Notes: generated from the letters alone by a model not told the origin. DNA of 64,000 nt from Chimaeribacter arupi (GCF_002858805.1 NZ_PJZI01000015.1:34883-98882), one strand, 5' to 3'. Counted from the first letter of the stretch, positions 8,775 to 19,497 are shown. Translations and numbers: made by a program.

Positions 8775-10738
8775 TCCCGGAAATCGGCAGTTTTCTGCTC
8801 TGCCTCGGGCTGGGCGTCGCCCTGCTGCTGAGCATTTACCCGCAGTGGGGCGCAGCGCGCCAGGACGCCCGGATGATGGCGGTGGCGCGGCCGCTGGCCT
8901 ACGGCATGTTCGCCTGCATCGCCGGGGCGTTCGCGATTCTGGTGCACGCCTTTGTGGTCAACGATTTTACCGTGGCCTATGTGGCGACCAACTCCAACAG
9001 CCACCTGCCGGTCTACTACCGGGTGGCGGCGACCTGGGGCGCGCATGAAGGGTCACTGCTGCTGTGGGTGCTGCTGCTGAGCACCTGGACGTTGGCGGTA
9101 GCACTGCTGAGCCGCCGGATGCCGCAGGACGCGGTGGCGCGGGTGCTGTCGGTGCTGGGCATGATCACCGGCGGTTTCCTGCTGTTTATTATCCTGACCT
9201 CAAACCCCTTTACCCGTACCCTGCCGGACTTCCCGATTGACGGCAGCGACCTCAACCCGCTGTTGCAGGATATTGGCCTGATCTTCCACCCGCCGCTGCT
9301 CTACATGGGCTATGTCGGCTTCTCGGTGGCGTTCGCCTTTGCCATCGCCTCGCTGATGGCCGGGCGGCTCGACACCGCCTGGGCGCGCTGGTCACGCCCC
9401 TGGACCACGGCGGCCTGGGTGTTCCTCACCATCGGCATTGTGCTCGGCTCCGCCTGGGCCTATTACGAACTGGGCTGGGGCGGCTGGTGGTTCTGGGACC
9501 CGGTGGAAAACGCCTCCTTTATGCCGTGGCTGGCGGGCACGGCGCTTATCCACTCCCTGGCGGTGACGGAAAAACGCGGCACCTTCAAAGCCTGGACGGT
9601 GCTGCTGGCGATCACCGCGTTCTCGCTCTGCCTGCTCGGGACGTTCCTGGTGCGCTCCGGCGTGCTGGTGTCGGTGCATTCATTCGCGTCTGACCCGGAG
9701 CGCGGCCTCTACATCCTGGCTTATCTGGTGATTGTCATCGGCGGGTCGCTGCTGCTGTATGCGGTGCGCGGCGCGCAGGTGCGCAGCCCGGGCCGCCATG
9801 AGCTGTTCTCGCGGGAGAGTTTTTTGCTCGGCAACAACGTACTGCTGATTGCGGCGATGCTGGTGGTGCTGCTCGGCACCCTGCTGCCGCTGGTGCACAA
9901 ACAGCTTGGCCTCGGCAGCATCTCGATTGGCGAACCCTTCTTCAACACCATGTTCACTTTCCTGATGGCCCCGCTGGCGCTGCTGCTGGGCATCGGGCCG
10001 CTGGTGCGCTGGCGGCGGGATGACGCCGGGAAATTCCGGAAACGGCTGGCGGCCTCGCTGGCAGTGACGCTGCTGCTGTCCGTGTTGCTGCCGTGGCTGA
10101 TGCAGGACCGTATCGCCGGGATGACGGTGCTCGGGCTGATGATGGCGCTGTGGGTGACGATCCTGACCCTGCTGGAGCTGCATGAGCGCGCCACCCACCG
10201 CCACAGTTTCTGGCGCGGGCTGACCACCCTGACGCGCAGCCACTGGGGCATGGTGCTGGGCCACCTCGGCGTGGCGGTCACGGTAATCGGCATCGCCTTC
10301 AGCCAGAACTACAGCGTCGAGCGTGACGTGCGGATGAAGGCGGGTGACAGCGTGGATATCCGCGGTTACCACTTTGTGTTCCGCGAGGTGCACAGCATCA
10401 CCGGCCCTAACTACAGCGGCGGCGCAGGCATTATTGACGTCAGCGAAGAGGGCAAACCGGTGGCTGAACTGCGCGCCGAAAAGCGCTACTACAGCGTGGC
10501 GCGCAGCATGATGACTGAAGCGGCGATTGACGGCGGGCTGGTGCGTGACCTCTACGCTGCGCTTGGCGAGGAGCTGGACGACGGCAGCTGGGCGGTGCGG
10601 CTCTACTATAAACCGTTCGTGCGCTGGATCTGGCTCGGTGGCCTGCTGATGGCGGCGGGCGGGGTGCTCTGCATCCTTGACCCGCGCTACCGGATGAGCA
10701 AAAAGCAGGCGCGCCGGCCTGCGGTGGAGAAAGTATGA
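8771..10738 (+). CDS. ccmF: Heme lyase subunit CcmF
   Basis: Core of the system I heme lyase that attaches heme to apocytochrome c together with CcmH and CcmI. The 655-aa polytopic protein (E. coli 647 aa) has the WWD heme-handling domain [20 protein letters not shown] and conserved histidines in [13 protein letters not shown] and [12 protein letters not shown] large periplasmic domain lies near the C-terminus (about 510-615) before the last span. ATGA overlaps join it to ccmE and ccmG. Confidence 0.97.
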   Translation: MIPEIGSFLLCLGLGVALLLSIYPQWGAARQDARMMAVARPLAYGMFACIAGAFAILVHAFVVNDFTVAYVATNSNSHLPVYYRVAATWGAHEGSLLLWVLLLSTWTLAVALLSRRMPQDAVARVLSVLGMITGGFLLFIILTSNPFTRTLPDFPIDGSDLNPLLQDIGLIFHPPLLYMGYVGFSVAFAFAIASLMAGRLDTAWARWSRPWTTAAWVFLTIGIVLGSAWAYYELGWGGWWFWDPVENASFMPWLAGTALIHSLAVTEKRGTFKAWTVLLAITAFSLCLLGTFLVRSGVLVSVHSFASDPERGLYILAYLVIVIGGSLLLYAVRGAQVRSPGRHELFSRESFLLGNNVLLIAAMLVVLLGTLLPLVHKQLGLGSISIGEPFFNTMFTFLMAPLALLLGIGPLVRWRRDDAGKFRKRLAASLAVTLLLSVLLPWLMQDRIAGMTVLGLMMALWVTILTLLELHERATHRHSFWRGLTTLTRSHWGMVLGHLGVAVTVIGIAFSQNYSVERDVRMKAGDSVDIRGYHFVFREVHSITGPNYSGGAGIIDVSEEGKPVAELRAEKRYYSVARSMMTEAAIDGGLVRDLYAALGEELDDGSWAVRLYYKPFVRWIWLGGLLMAAGGVLCILDPRYRMSKKQARRPAVEKV

Positions 10739-11289
10739 ACCGTAAGCTGTTATTTATCCCCCTGATCCTGTTCCTGCTGCTGGCCACTGCTTTTGTGGTG
10801 CAGTTGCAGCGCAACGCCCACGGCGATGACCCGACCCGGCTGGAGTCGGCGCTGATTGGCAAACCGGTGCCGGTGTTTACCCTCGCGTCGCTGGCGGAGC
10901 CGGGCAAAACCTACAGCCAGGCCGTGCTGCGTGACGGCAAACCGCTGCTGCTGAATGTCTGGGCCACCTGGTGCCCGACCTGCCGCGCGGAACACCAGTA
11001 CCTGAACAGCCTGGCGGCGCAGGGCGTGCGCGTGGTGGGGCTGAACTACAAAGATGACCGCGCCAAAGCGGTCAACTGGCTGAACACCCTCGGCAACCCC
11101 TACGCGCTGAGCCTGTATGACGGCGACGGGATGCTGGGGCTGGATCTCGGCGTGTATGGCGCGCCGGAAACCTTCCTGATCGACGGCCAGGGCATCATCC
11201 GCTACCGCCATGCCGGTGACCTGAACGCGGAAGTCTGGCAGCGCGAGGTGGCGCCGCTCTACCGCAAATATGGCGGGGGCGCATCATGA
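10735..11289 (+). CDS. ccmG: Thiol:disulfide interchange protein CcmG/DsbE
   Basis: Membrane-anchored periplasmic thioredoxin-like reductant that keeps the apocytochrome CXXCH and CcmH cysteines reduced. The 184-aa protein has an N-terminal anchor, the active site WATWCPTC (Cys80 and Cys83), and a cis-Pro region GAPETFLID. It overlaps ccmF and ccmH by four bases each. Confidence 0.97.
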   Translation: MNRKLLFIPLILFLLLATAFVVQLQRNAHGDDPTRLESALIGKPVPVFTLASLAEPGKTYSQAVLRDGKPLLLNVWATWCPTCRAEHQYLNSLAAQGVRVVGLNYKDDRAKAVNWLNTLGNPYALSLYDGDGMLGLDLGVYGAPETFLIDGQGIIRYRHAGDLNAEVWQREVAPLYRKYGGGAS

Positions 11290-11744
11290 GGCTGCTCTGT
11301 TTGCTGGCCGGGTTGCTGCTGAGCACCAACCTCTGGGCGGCGATTGACACCTATCAGTTCAAGAGCACTGAACAGGAGCAGCAGTACCGCGAGCTCACCG
11401 AACAGTTGCGCTGCCCGAAATGCCAGAACAACAGCATCGCGGATTCCAATTCCATGATCGCGGCGGACATGCGCACCAAAGTCTATCAATTGATGGAGCA
11501 GGGGCAGTCCCGCCAGCAGATCATCGACTATATGGTGGCGCGTTACGGCCATTTTGTGACCTATGAGCCGCCGGTGACCGCCTCGACCCTGATTCTGTGG
11601 GCCGGCCCGGCGCTGTTTGTGCTGGCCGGCGGGCTGGTGGTGGTGCTGCGCGCGCGCCGACAGGGGCGGGCGGCCACGCTGTCGCCGCAGGAGCAGGCGC
11701 GGCTGGCGCAACTGCTGAATGATTCTGACAGGACACATGACTGA
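11286..11744 (+). CDS. ccmH: Cytochrome c-type biogenesis protein CcmH (short, redox-active form)
   Basis: Redox-active partner in apocytochrome thiol chemistry. The 152-aa protein has a cleavable signal (LLCLLAGLLLSTNLWAA), the LRCPKCQNNS motif (Cys43 and Cys46), a three-helix domain and one C-terminal membrane span (LILWAGPALFVLAGGLVVVL). In E. coli CcmH is about 350 aa with a fused TPR half; here the two functions are separate genes, as in many other proteobacteria. Confidence 0.95.
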   Translation: MRLLCLLAGLLLSTNLWAAIDTYQFKSTEQEQQYRELTEQLRCPKCQNNSIADSNSMIAADMRTKVYQLMEQGQSRQQIIDYMVARYGHFVTYEPPVTASTLILWAGPALFVLAGGLVVVLRARRQGRAATLSPQEQARLAQLLNDSDRTHD

Positions 11745-12955
11745 TGGCTTTTTGGCTGATTGCGTTTTTATTGCTGGTGATCGCCGCGACCCTGCTGGTT
11801 GCGCCCACCTTCCGCCGCACTGCGCGTGCGCCGGAGGCCAGCCGGGACAGCCTGAACAAGGCGTTCTACCATGAGCGGCTGGCTGAGCTGGCCCATGACG
11901 AGCAGCAGGGGATCATCGCTGAGCGGCCGCTGCTGGTGCAGGAGTTGCAGGAAAACCTGCTGAGCGACATTCCCGGCCGGGCGGCTGCGCCGGTGCGCCC
12001 GCTGGGCCGCTGGGTGCTTATCCCCGGCGTGCTGGTGCTGGTGCTGGTTGCGGTCGGGTTCTACCTGAAAACCGGCGGGCTGGTGCAGGTGGCTGCCTGG
12101 CAACAGGCGGTGCGTGACCTGCCCGCCTTGCGCGCACAGGTGGCGGACGCCCACGCCGCCCCGCTGACGGATGACGACGTGGCGCGCCTTGGGCTGGGGC
12201 TGCGCACCGCGTTGCAGCACGATCCGCAGAATGTGGAGAACTGGCTGCTGCTCGGGCGGGTCGGCGTGGCGCTGAACAATGCCGCCACCGCCACCCAGGC
12301 GTTTGGCCGCGCCTATGCGCTGCAACCTGACAACCGCGACGTACAACTGGCCTATGCCGATGTGCTGACCCGCTCAGCTGACCCGGCCGATCAGCGCCAG
12401 GCGGAAACGATGCTGAAAGCGCTGGGCAATGCGGACCCGACAGATTTGCGGGTGCTGAACCTGCTGGCGTTTAACGCCTTCCAGCAGGGGAACTACCCGA
12501 AAGCGATTGAGGGCTGGAGCCTGATGCTGCGGGTGCTGCCGGCGGGTGACCCGCGGGCGGAGATGCTGCGGCGCAGCATTCAACAAGCGCGCAGCAAAGC
12601 GGGTATGGATAATGTGCGGCTCGGCGTGGCGGTCACGCTCTCACCCGAGGCGGCACGCCGGCTGCCGGGGCAGGGCATGGTGCTGATCTCTGTCACTGAC
12701 GGCGTTAGCCCGGTGCCGGTCGCCGTAAAACGCCTGCCGCTCAGCCGCTTCCCGCTGTCACTGACTATTGATGACACGAATGCAATGATGCCTGAAAGGT
12801 TGCTTTCTTCAATACATCAGGTCAAAGTCAAGGTACGCATTTCGCCGGAAGGATCGGCCACCCCCCATCACGGGGAGTGGACAGGTGAGAGCAGTCTCCA
12901 GCCATTTTCCGGGCGACAACAGGTCAATATTGAGATTAATCAGCAGGTGCCGTAG
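11744..12955 (+). CDS. ccmI: Cytochrome c biogenesis protein CcmI (TPR apocytochrome chaperone)
   Basis: A 403-aa membrane protein that holds apocytochromes c for heme attachment. It starts with a short span (FWLIAFLLLVIAATLLVAP), a cytoplasmic loop, a second span (VLIPGVLVLVLVAVGFYL), then a periplasmic TPR domain (about 130-285: VENWLLLGRVGVALNNAATA and following) and a C-terminal beta-rich domain ending at residue 403. It shares the TGATG overlap with ccmH and ends the operon 30 nt before mlaA, so read-through into mlaA is possible. Confidence 0.9.
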   Translation: MAFWLIAFLLLVIAATLLVAPTFRRTARAPEASRDSLNKAFYHERLAELAHDEQQGIIAERPLLVQELQENLLSDIPGRAAAPVRPLGRWVLIPGVLVLVLVAVGFYLKTGGLVQVAAWQQAVRDLPALRAQVADAHAAPLTDDDVARLGLGLRTALQHDPQNVENWLLLGRVGVALNNAATATQAFGRAYALQPDNRDVQLAYADVLTRSADPADQRQAETMLKALGNADPTDLRVLNLLAFNAFQQGNYPKAIEGWSLMLRVLPAGDPRAEMLRRSIQQARSKAGMDNVRLGVAVTLSPEAARRLPGQGMVLISVTDGVSPVPVAVKRLPLSRFPLSLTIDDTNAMMPERLLSSIHQVKVKVRISPEGSATPHHGEWTGESSLQPFSGRQQVNIEINQQVP

Positions 12956-12985
12956 TGCGCCTGCCGTAAAAATAGGGAGAAAAGA

Positions 12986-13744
12986 ATGAACTACCGCCTG
13001 ATGGGATTGGCCTTTGCCGGCGTACTGCTTGCCGGTTGCGCCAGTTCACCGGATGAGCAGCAGCAGGGGCGGTCTGATCCGCTCGAGGGCTTCAACCGGG
13101 CGATGTTCAGTTTTAACTACGATGTGCTGGACCCGTACATCGTGCGGCCTGCGGCGGTCGCCTGGCGGGATTACGTGCCGATGCCGGCGCGTAACGGCCT
13201 GAGCAACTTCACCGGCAACCTGGATGAACCGGCCACCATGGTCAACTACTTCCTGGAAGGCAAACCCTACGATGCGATGAAGCACTTTACCCGCTTCTTC
13301 CTCAATACCCTGCTGGGGATGGGCGGCCTGATTGACGTGGCCGGCATGGCGAACCCGCAACTGGCGCGCGAAGAGTCGCACCGTTTCGGCAGCACGCTGG
13401 GCTATTATGGCGTGGGTTACGGCCCGTATGTGGAGTTGCCGGGCTACGGCAGCTTCACTCTCCGTGAGGATGGCGGTGAGTGGGTGGACAAACTCTACCC
13501 GCCGCTGAGCTACCTGACCTTCTGGATGTCCGCCGGGAAATGGGTGGTGGAAGGGATTGAAACCCGCGCCCAGCTGCTCGACTCTGACGGCCTGCTGCGT
13601 AACTCTTCCGACCCGTATGTGATGGTGCGTGAGGCCTACTTCCAGCGCCACGATTTCCTGGCGCGCGGCGGTAAACTCACCCCGGCCACCAACCCGAACG
13701 CGGCCGCGATTGAAGGCGACCTGGACGACATCGACGCCCAGTAA
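12986..13744 (+). CDS. mlaA: Outer-membrane lipoprotein MlaA (VacJ)
   Basis: Part of the Mla system that removes misplaced phospholipids from the outer leaflet and passes them to MlaC. The 252-aa protein has a lipoprotein signal ending in LLAGC with Cys18 as the acylated residue. Family motifs follow: DPLEGFNRAMFSFNYDVLD, a donut-forming helical region FFLNTLLGMGGLIDVA, and GYGPYVELPGYG. A GGGAGA ribosome site precedes the ATG. It is convergent with fadL across a bidirectional terminator, and its position next to fadL is as in E. coli. Confidence 0.97.
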   Translation: MNYRLMGLAFAGVLLAGCASSPDEQQQGRSDPLEGFNRAMFSFNYDVLDPYIVRPAAVAWRDYVPMPARNGLSNFTGNLDEPATMVNYFLEGKPYDAMKHFTRFFLNTLLGMGGLIDVAGMANPQLAREESHRFGSTLGYYGVGYGPYVELPGYGSFTLREDGGEWVDKLYPPLSYLTFWMSAGKWVVEGIETRAQLLDSDGLLRNSSDPYVMVREAYFQRHDFLARGGKLTPATNPNAAAIEGDLDDIDAQ

Positions 13745-13770
13745 CCGCCGGTGCCACCCGATAACTGACG

Positions 13771-13799
13771 AAAAAAAAGCGCCCACGGGCGCTTTTTTT
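13771..13799. terminator. Bidirectional terminator between mlaA and fadL
   Basis: A-tract (13771-13778), stem GCGCCC/GGGCGC with a tight loop, then a T-tract (13793-13799). It serves mlaA on the plus strand and fadL on the minus strand. Confidence 0.9.
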
Positions 13800-13814
13800 A
13801 TGGGGAAGTCTTTG

Positions 13815-15092
13815 TCAGAACAGGTAGTTGAAGTTAACGCCGTAGAGCCAGGCCTTGCCTTCGGAGTCAAACTCGTAGTTCGGCAGGCTGGCCGAAATCG
13901 CTTCACTGATGTGCACTTTCTGGCCATGCATGTACGACACACCCACATCCACGGAGGCATCTTCGTTGAAGGCGTAGGTCGTCCCGGCGCTGAGCCAGAA
14001 GCGGTCCTGATCCGGGATCGAGATGGTGCGGTTTTGCGCCGGCACCGGGCTGTCATCAAACGCGATACCGGTGCGGAACGTCCAGTTGTCGTCGTAGTAA
14101 TAGGTGGTGCCGAGCGCCAGGCGGTAAGCGTCTTTGAAGCCTTCATGTTTTTCAAACAGCGTCTGGCCGCTGGTGCCGGTGGCTTTCAGCTCCTGGAACT
14201 GGCTCCAGCTGGTGTACGTCAGGCTGTAGTGGATCGCCCATTTCGGGGCCACTTTGTTATAACCCGACACTTCCCACATCTCCGGCAGGTTCAGCGTCAG
14301 CGCACCCGGAATGGTGCTGCCGCCGGTGCCGCCGAGCTGTGCCGGCAGTTCGTTGCGGTAGTCGCCGTCAAAATCGATGTCGACTTTCGAGCGGTAGGTC
14401 AGGCTGTAGCGGTTGTTGTCATCCACTTCATATAACAGCCCGGCGTTCCAGCCGTAGCCCCATTCGTCACCTTTCAGGTGGGCGATCTGGGTATCGGCGG
14501 AGATCAGGCCGCGGCTTGACAGCACGCCCGCCTCACCGGCATTACGTTCAATTTTGGCGCGTGCGTAGACAGCGTCAAACCCCACACCCACGCTGAAGTG
14601 CTGGTTCACGCGGTAGGCGGCGCTGAGGTTAAAGTTACCGGTTTTGAGTTCGGTTTTGCCGCCCATCGGGCCGGCCGCATAGCCGCTGTTGAAGTCGGTG
14701 GCCAGGCCATAGTTGGAGGTGGCGGACGCGCCCACTGCCCACTGGTCATTCAGCGGCAGAATGAAGTGCAGATTGGGTACCCACTCGGACGGTGCAATAT
14801 TGCTGGCGCTGGTGCTGGCACCGGTCAGCGGTGAATTGCCGGTGATGTCGACATCCGGGTCGATATAAATGGCACCTGCGGAGAACGCCGGGCGGTCAAA
14901 CATGGTCATGGTGGCCGGGTTACGGCTGCCGGACGCAGCGTTGTCTGCTATCGCGCCTTCACCTGAAAAGGAGCGGCCCAGCCCGGACGTCGAATATTCA
15001 TTGAGCAGGAAGCCCGCGGCGGATGCCTGCGAGGTAATGACGGTGAGTGCTGCTGCCAGTGCAGTTCTTTTGAACAGGTTTTTCTGGTTCAT
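13815..15092 (-). CDS. fadL: Long-chain fatty acid outer-membrane transporter FadL
   Basis: A 425-aa outer-membrane beta-barrel that takes up long-chain fatty acids. The signal peptide ([19 protein letters not shown]) precedes the mature start [20 protein letters not shown], the N-terminal hatch. C-terminal signatures include [20 protein letters not shown] and SYMHGQ, and the protein ends in Phe (NYLF) as outer-membrane proteins do. I prefer the ATG at 15092, with GAGG 8 nt upstream, over the TTG two codons earlier. A FadR-type operator lies over its promoter. Confidence 0.97.
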   Translation of the reverse strand: MNQKNLFKRTALAAALTVITSQASAAGFLLNEYSTSGLGRSFSGEGAIADNAASGSRNPATMTMFDRPAFSAGAIYIDPDVDITGNSPLTGASTSASNIAPSEWVPNLHFILPLNDQWAVGASATSNYGLATDFNSGYAAGPMGGKTELKTGNFNLSAAYRVNQHFSVGVGFDAVYARAKIERNAGEAGVLSSRGLISADTQIAHLKGDEWGYGWNAGLLYEVDDNNRYSLTYRSKVDIDFDGDYRNELPAQLGGTGGSTIPGALTLNLPEMWEVSGYNKVAPKWAIHYSLTYTSWSQFQELKATGTSGQTLFEKHEGFKDAYRLALGTTYYYDDNWTFRTGIAFDDSPVPAQNRTISIPDQDRFWLSAGTTYAFNEDASVDVGVSYMHGQKVHISEAISASLPNYEFDSEGKAWLYGVNFNYLF

Positions 15093-15127
15093 GACCAAAA
15101 CCTCATGTTATTTGTTTATTTTTAGCA

Positions 15128-15146
15128 TTGTTACATGACGTAACAA
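15128..15146. promoter_or_regulatory. Perfect inverted repeat in the fadL leader
   Basis: TTGTTAC (15128-15134) and GTAACAA (15140-15146) form a perfect 7-bp dyad with a 5-bp centre, 36 bp before the fadL ATG. It could be an operator or a leader hairpin. I do not recognise the factor. Confidence 0.45.
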
Positions 15147-15178
15147 GGAGCGCGGATTGTAGGGTCCGGGGAGCGGCC

Positions 15179-15206
15179 GACAAATCAGACCAGTGAGCGA
15201 ATTATA
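15179..15206 (-). promoter_or_regulatory. fadL promoter -10 with overlapping FadR operator
   Basis: On the minus strand, TATAAT occupies 15206-15201. The 17-mer CACTGGTCTGATTTGTC (15195-15179) just downstream closely resembles the FadR consensus AACTGGTCAGACCTGTT and the E. coli fadL operator. Its position over the expected start fits repression by FadR in the absence of acyl-CoA. The second FadR site known in E. coli fadL is not clearly conserved here. The rest of the fadL-yfcZ gap (15210-15461) is AT-rich, with no gene seen. Confidence 0.7.
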
Positions 15207-15461
15207 GAGCTGACCTTGCTTTTTGTTGCAATAATGTTTTCCAAATATTGCTGCATTGATAACAAAAATTAGACTGCCTTAACAAAATCGCCCTGGACAT
15301 TGCCCATTGTTGTCGTTTTTCAGCGATTTTTTACGGTTCTTGTGGGATATGTGCGCCATAAAAGGCTTACGAAAAGTAAGTGCTAGTGCATCCACCGCCG
15401 CAGGCGTAAAATCTTACCTATCTTGTCACTTTCCCTTTTATATCCTGCCAAGGAGCACACT

Positions 15462-15758
15462 ATGTCCGATGCTATTAAGACGTGTAATGCCCAGGAAACC
15501 GCTGCCTGCTGCTGTGTTGATGTCGGTACCATCATGGATAACAGCGACTGCACCGCCTCTTACAGCCAGGCGTTTGCTGACCGCGCCGCCGCTGAGGCGA
15601 TGCTGGCGACGCTGACTGAAAAAGCGCGCAACGTGGAGTCTGACCCCTGCCAAATCAGCAGCCAGATCACACCGGAAGGTGAGGGCGTGCGCCTCGACGC
15701 GGAATTCACCTTCGCCTGCCAGGCGGAAACCCTGATCTTCCAGCTCGGCCTGCGCTGA
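15462..15758 (+). CDS. yfcZ: DUF406 family protein YfcZ
   Basis: A 98-aa cytosolic protein of unknown function. It matches E. coli YfcZ through CCCVDVGTIMDNSDCTASYS, with a run of cysteines at 14-16, and ends FACQAETLIFQLGLR. The ATG at 15462 is chosen because AGGAG lies 7 nt upstream and this start matches the family; upstream in-frame codons are leader. It stands between fadL and fadI as in E. coli. Confidence 0.93.
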   Translation: MSDAIKTCNAQETAACCCVDVGTIMDNSDCTASYSQAFADRAAAEAMLATLTEKARNVESDPCQISSQITPEGEGVRLDAEFTFACQAETLIFQLGLR

Positions 15759-15785
15759 TCCCACTGTTTTGCTGCATCCTCTCCC

Positions 15786-15808
15786 TCGCCCCGGCGGGGG
15801 ATTTTTTT
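15786..15808 (+). terminator. Terminator downstream of yfcZ
   Basis: A short GC stem (CCCC at 15789-15792 with GGGG at 15796-15799, one outer extension) is followed by seven T residues (15802-15808). Confidence 0.6.
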
Positions 15809-15944
15809 GCCTGTTGCCCAGGCCCCGCAGCCGGGGATTGCGGCCGGGTAAACGGCGCTTTTCTCAGGGCAAAAGGTGTTCAGGCTCCCACTTTCAGCCG
15901 GTTGCGGTTTGCGGCGTGTAAACATTTGGTTAAAAATAACCCCT

Positions 15945-15961
15945 GTGAGGTCTGACCTGTT
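15945..15961 (+). promoter_or_regulatory. FadR operator upstream of fadIJ
   Basis: GTGAGGTCTGACCTGTT matches the FadR consensus at most positions, including the TCTGACCTGTT half. It lies 39-55 bp before the fadI ATG, just after an AT-rich TTAAAAATAA stretch that could supply the -10. Repression without long-chain acyl-CoA is expected. Confidence 0.7.
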
Positions 15962-15999
15962 AACGGCAGACGCGTATTATCCCGCTTTCAGGAGCAGCT

Positions 16000-17313
16000 A
16001 TGGACAAGGTGTTACCGCTTATCACCCGCAGCGGCGATCGCATTGCGATTGTGGATGGGTTGCGCACGCCATTTGCCAAACAGGCCACGGCGTACCACGG
16101 CATCCCGGCGGTGGATCTCGGCAAAATGGTGGTCAGCGAACTGCTGGCGCGCAGCGGCCTGGACCCGCAGGTGATTGACCAATTGGTGTTCGGCCAGGTG
16201 GTGCAGATGCCGGAAGCGCCCAACATTGCCCGCGAAATCGTGCTCGGCACCGGGATGGATGTGCAGACCGATGCCTACAGCGTGTCACGCGCCTGCGCCA
16301 CCAGCTTCCAGGCCGTGGCGAATGTGGCGGAAAGCATCATGGCCGGCACGGTGCGCGTCGGCATCGCCGGTGGGGCGGACTCCTCCTCGGTGCTGCCGAT
16401 TGGCGTCAGTAAAACGCTGGCGCGCACGCTGGTGGATGCCAACAAAGCGCGCACCCTGTCACAGCGCCTGAAACTCTTCAGCCGCCTGCGCCCGCGTGAC
16501 CTGCTGCCGGTGCCGCCTGCCGTGGCGGAGTATTCCACCGGCCTGCGCATGGGCGACACCGCCGAACAGATGGCGAAAAGCCACCACATCAGCCGTGAGG
16601 ATCAGGACGCGCTGGCGCACCGGTCGCACCAGCTGGCGGCACAAGCCTGGAAAGCGGGCCACCTGCAACAGCAGGTGATGGCCGCGCACCTGCCGCCCTA
16701 CCGCACCCGGCTGGAGCAGGACAACAACATCCGCCAGGATTCCCAGCTGGCGCACTACGCCAAACTGCGCCCGGCGTTTGACCGGCGGCACGGCAGCGTC
16801 ACTGCCGCCAACAGCACGCCGCTCACTGACGGGGCCGCCGCCGTGCTGATGATGACGGAATCCCGCGCGGCGGAACTGGGCATGGTGCCGCTGGGCTACC
16901 TGCGCAGCTATGCGTTTACCGCCACCGACGTCTGGGAAGATATGCTGCTCGGCCCGGCCTACGCCACGCCGCTGGCGCTGGAACGCGCCGGGTTAACGCT
17001 CGGCGAGCTGGATCTGGTGGATATGCATGAGGCGTTCGCTGCCCAGACGCTGGCGAACCTGAAGATGTTCGCCAGCCCCGATTTTGCCCGTGACAAACTG
17101 AACCGGCCGCAGCCAATCGGCGAGGTGGACCCGCAAAAATTCAACGTGCTGGGCGGCTCAATTGCCTACGGCCACCCGTTTGCCGCCACCGGCGCGCGGA
17201 TGATCACCCAGACATTGCATGAGCTGCGCCGCCGCGGCGGCCGGTTTGGCCTGACCACCGCCTGTGCCGCCGGTGGCCTCGGCGCGGCGATGATCCTGGA
17301 GGTGGCATCATGA
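16000..17313 (+). CDS. fadI: 3-ketoacyl-CoA thiolase FadI
   Basis: Beta subunit of the second (FadIJ) beta-oxidation complex; it cleaves 3-ketoacyl-CoA to acetyl-CoA and a shortened acyl-CoA. The 437-aa thiolase has the nucleophilic Cys98 in SRACATSFQ, the His in [17 protein letters not shown] and the second Cys in [12 protein letters not shown]. An AGGAGC ribosome site precedes the ATG. Its stop overlaps the fadJ start (ATGA), so the two are translationally coupled. Confidence 0.97.
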   Translation: MDKVLPLITRSGDRIAIVDGLRTPFAKQATAYHGIPAVDLGKMVVSELLARSGLDPQVIDQLVFGQVVQMPEAPNIAREIVLGTGMDVQTDAYSVSRACATSFQAVANVAESIMAGTVRVGIAGGADSSSVLPIGVSKTLARTLVDANKARTLSQRLKLFSRLRPRDLLPVPPAVAEYSTGLRMGDTAEQMAKSHHISREDQDALAHRSHQLAAQAWKAGHLQQQVMAAHLPPYRTRLEQDNNIRQDSQLAHYAKLRPAFDRRHGSVTAANSTPLTDGAAAVLMMTESRAAELGMVPLGYLRSYAFTATDVWEDMLLGPAYATPLALERAGLTLGELDLVDMHEAFAAQTLANLKMFASPDFARDKLNRPQPIGEVDPQKFNVLGGSIAYGHPFAATGARMITQTLHELRRRGGRFGLTTACAAGGLGAAMILEVAS

Positions 17314-19484
17314 GTTTTGACAACGCAGCGGCCCGGCCGCCGGAAGAGCAGGTTGCCGCCCTGCCGCCGGATGCGGCGTTCCGCTTTGAATTACGGCCCG
17401 ATGGGGTGGGGGTGATCACCCTGGATGTGCCGGGTGAAAAAATGAATACCCTGAAGGCGGAGTTTGCCGAACAACTGGCGCTGGTGCTGAAACAGGCGCA
17501 GGCCCAGCCGGGGTTGCAGGGGCTGGTGATCATCTCCGGCAAACCCGACTCCTTTATTGCCGGGGCGGACATCAGCATGATCGCCGCCTGCCACACCGCC
17601 GGGGAAGCGACCCGGCTGGCGAAAAAAGGGCAGATGGCCATGGCGCAGGTGGCCGGGTTCCCGGTGCCGGTGGCCGCCGCGATCAACGGGGCCTGTCTGG
17701 GCGGCGGGCTGGAGCTGGCGCTGGCGTGCCATTACCGCGTCTGTTCGCTGGAAGACAACACCCGGCTCGGCCTGCCGGAAGTGCAGCTCGGCCTGCTGCC
17801 CGGCTCAGGCGGCACCCAGCGGCTGCCGCGGCTGGTGGGCGTCAGCAAGGCCTTGGATATGATCCTCACCGGCCGCCACCTGCGGGCGCGTCAGGCGTTG
17901 AAAATGGGGCTGGTGGATGAGGCAGTGCCGGTGTCGATTCTGCTGGAGAGCGCAGCGGCGCTGGTGAAACGCGGCTGGCGGCCCTCGCGCCCGCTGCCGT
18001 GGCAGGAGCGGCTGATGGGCGGCCCGCTCGGCAAGGCGGTGCTGTTCCCATTGGTGCGCAAGAAAACCCTGGCGAAAACCCACGGCAACTACCCGGCCCC
18101 GGAGCGGGTGCTGGCGGTGGTGCGCAAAGGGCTGGACGAGGGCAGCAGCAGCGGTTATCCGGCCGAGGCGCGGGCGTTTGGTGAACTGGCGATGACGCCG
18201 GAGTCCGCCGCGCTGCGCAGCCTGTTTTTCGCCTCCACTGCCCTGAAAAAAGCGCGCGGCAGCGAGGCGGAGCCGGCCCCGGTGGCGCGTGTCGGGGTGT
18301 TGGGCGGCGGGCTGATGGGCGGCGGCATCGCCTGCGTGACGGCCACCCGTGCCGGGCTGCCGGTGCGGATAAAAGACATCAGCCAGGAGGGGATCGGCCA
18401 CGCGCTGAGAACCACCTGGGAGACGCTGGGCAAACAGGTGAAACGCAAACGGATCACCGCCGCGCAACGTAACCGGCAGATGCAGCTGATCACCGGCACC
18501 ACGGACTATCAGGGCTTCGGCCAGGTTGATCTGGTTGTCGAGGCGGTGTTTGAGGATCTGGCGCTGAAGCAGCAGATGGTGGCCGAGGTGGAGCAGCACG
18601 CTGCGCCGCACACCATTTTCGCCTCCAACACTTCGTCGCTGCCGATTGCGCAGATTGCCGCGCAGGCGCAGCGCCCGCATCAGGTGATCGGGCTGCATTA
18701 CTTCAGCCCGGTCGAGAAAATGCCGCTGGTGGAGGTGATCCCCCACGCCGGCACCGATGCGCGCACGCTCGCCACCACGGTGCGGCTGGCGCAACAGCAG
18801 GGCAAAACCGCAATTGTGGTGGCTGACCGCGCCGGGTTTTACGTTAACCGCATCCTCGCGCCCTATATTAATGAAGCGGCGCGCTGCCTGCTGGAAGGCG
18901 AGCCGATGGAGCGCATTGACCGGGCGCTGGTGAAGTATGGCTTCCCGGTCGGGCCGATCATGCTGCTGGACGAAGTCGGGATCGATGTCGGCACCAAAAT
19001 TATCCCGGTGCTGGTGCGTGAACTGGGGCCGCGCTTTGCCGCGCCGGAGGCGTTTGATGCCGTGCTGAAAGATGGCCGCAAAGGGCGCAAAAACGGCCGC
19101 GGGTTCTACCTCTATGCCGGGCGGGGCAAAAGCAAAAAGCCCGATCCGTCGCTCTATACCCTGTTGGGCATTACGCCGAAGCCGGGGCTGACCGAGCCGC
19201 AACTGGCCGAGCGCTGCGTGATGATGATGCTGAACGAAGCGGTGCGCTGCCTGGATGAGCAGGTGATCCACAGCGCGCGTGACGGCGACGTCGGCGCGGT
19301 ATTCGGCATCGGTTTCCCGCCGTTCCTCGGCGGCCCGTTCCGCTACCTTGACCGGCTGGGGGCGGCCGAGGCCGTGAGCCGCCTGCGGACGCTGGAGGCG
19401 CGCTTCGGTGAGCGTTTCGCCCCCTGTGAACAGCTGGTATTGATGGCAGAGGCGCAGCAGCGCTTCTATCCCGTTGAGGGATAA
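17310..19484 (+). CDS. fadJ: Multifunctional fatty acid oxidation subunit FadJ
   Basis: Alpha subunit combining enoyl-CoA hydratase/isomerase and L-3-hydroxyacyl-CoA dehydrogenase; it pairs with FadI. The 724-aa protein (E. coli 714) has an N-terminal crotonase domain with the oxyanion segments IAGADISMI and [18 protein letters not shown]. The Rossmann NAD site [13 protein letters not shown] is near residue 327 and the catalytic His lies in [17 protein letters not shown] near 460, followed by the C-terminal dehydrogenase domain. It overlaps fadI by four bases. Confidence 0.97.
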   Translation: MSFDNAAARPPEEQVAALPPDAAFRFELRPDGVGVITLDVPGEKMNTLKAEFAEQLALVLKQAQAQPGLQGLVIISGKPDSFIAGADISMIAACHTAGEATRLAKKGQMAMAQVAGFPVPVAAAINGACLGGGLELALACHYRVCSLEDNTRLGLPEVQLGLLPGSGGTQRLPRLVGVSKALDMILTGRHLRARQALKMGLVDEAVPVSILLESAAALVKRGWRPSRPLPWQERLMGGPLGKAVLFPLVRKKTLAKTHGNYPAPERVLAVVRKGLDEGSSSGYPAEARAFGELAMTPESAALRSLFFASTALKKARGSEAEPAPVARVGVLGGGLMGGGIACVTATRAGLPVRIKDISQEGIGHALRTTWETLGKQVKRKRITAAQRNRQMQLITGTTDYQGFGQVDLVVEAVFEDLALKQQMVAEVEQHAAPHTIFASNTSSLPIAQIAAQAQRPHQVIGLHYFSPVEKMPLVEVIPHAGTDARTLATTVRLAQQQGKTAIVVADRAGFYVNRILAPYINEAARCLLEGEPMERIDRALVKYGFPVGPIMLLDEVGIDVGTKIIPVLVRELGPRFAAPEAFDAVLKDGRKGRKNGRGFYLYAGRGKSKKPDPSLYTLLGITPKPGLTEPQLAERCVMMMLNEAVRCLDEQVIHSARDGDVGAVFGIGFPPFLGGPFRYLDRLGAAEAVSRLRTLEARFGERFAPCEQLVLMAEAQQRFYPVEG

Positions 19485-19497
19485 ACACGGCCGGAAA

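Noticed and set aside
15157..15174. Second FadR operator in the fadL promoter
   Set aside because: The match to the consensus is too degenerate to support.
17805..19271. Long minus-strand open reading across fadJ
   Set aside because: GC-rich genes create long antisense frames; the plus-strand product is a clear FadJ and the antisense product is rich in His, Gln and Arg with no domain.
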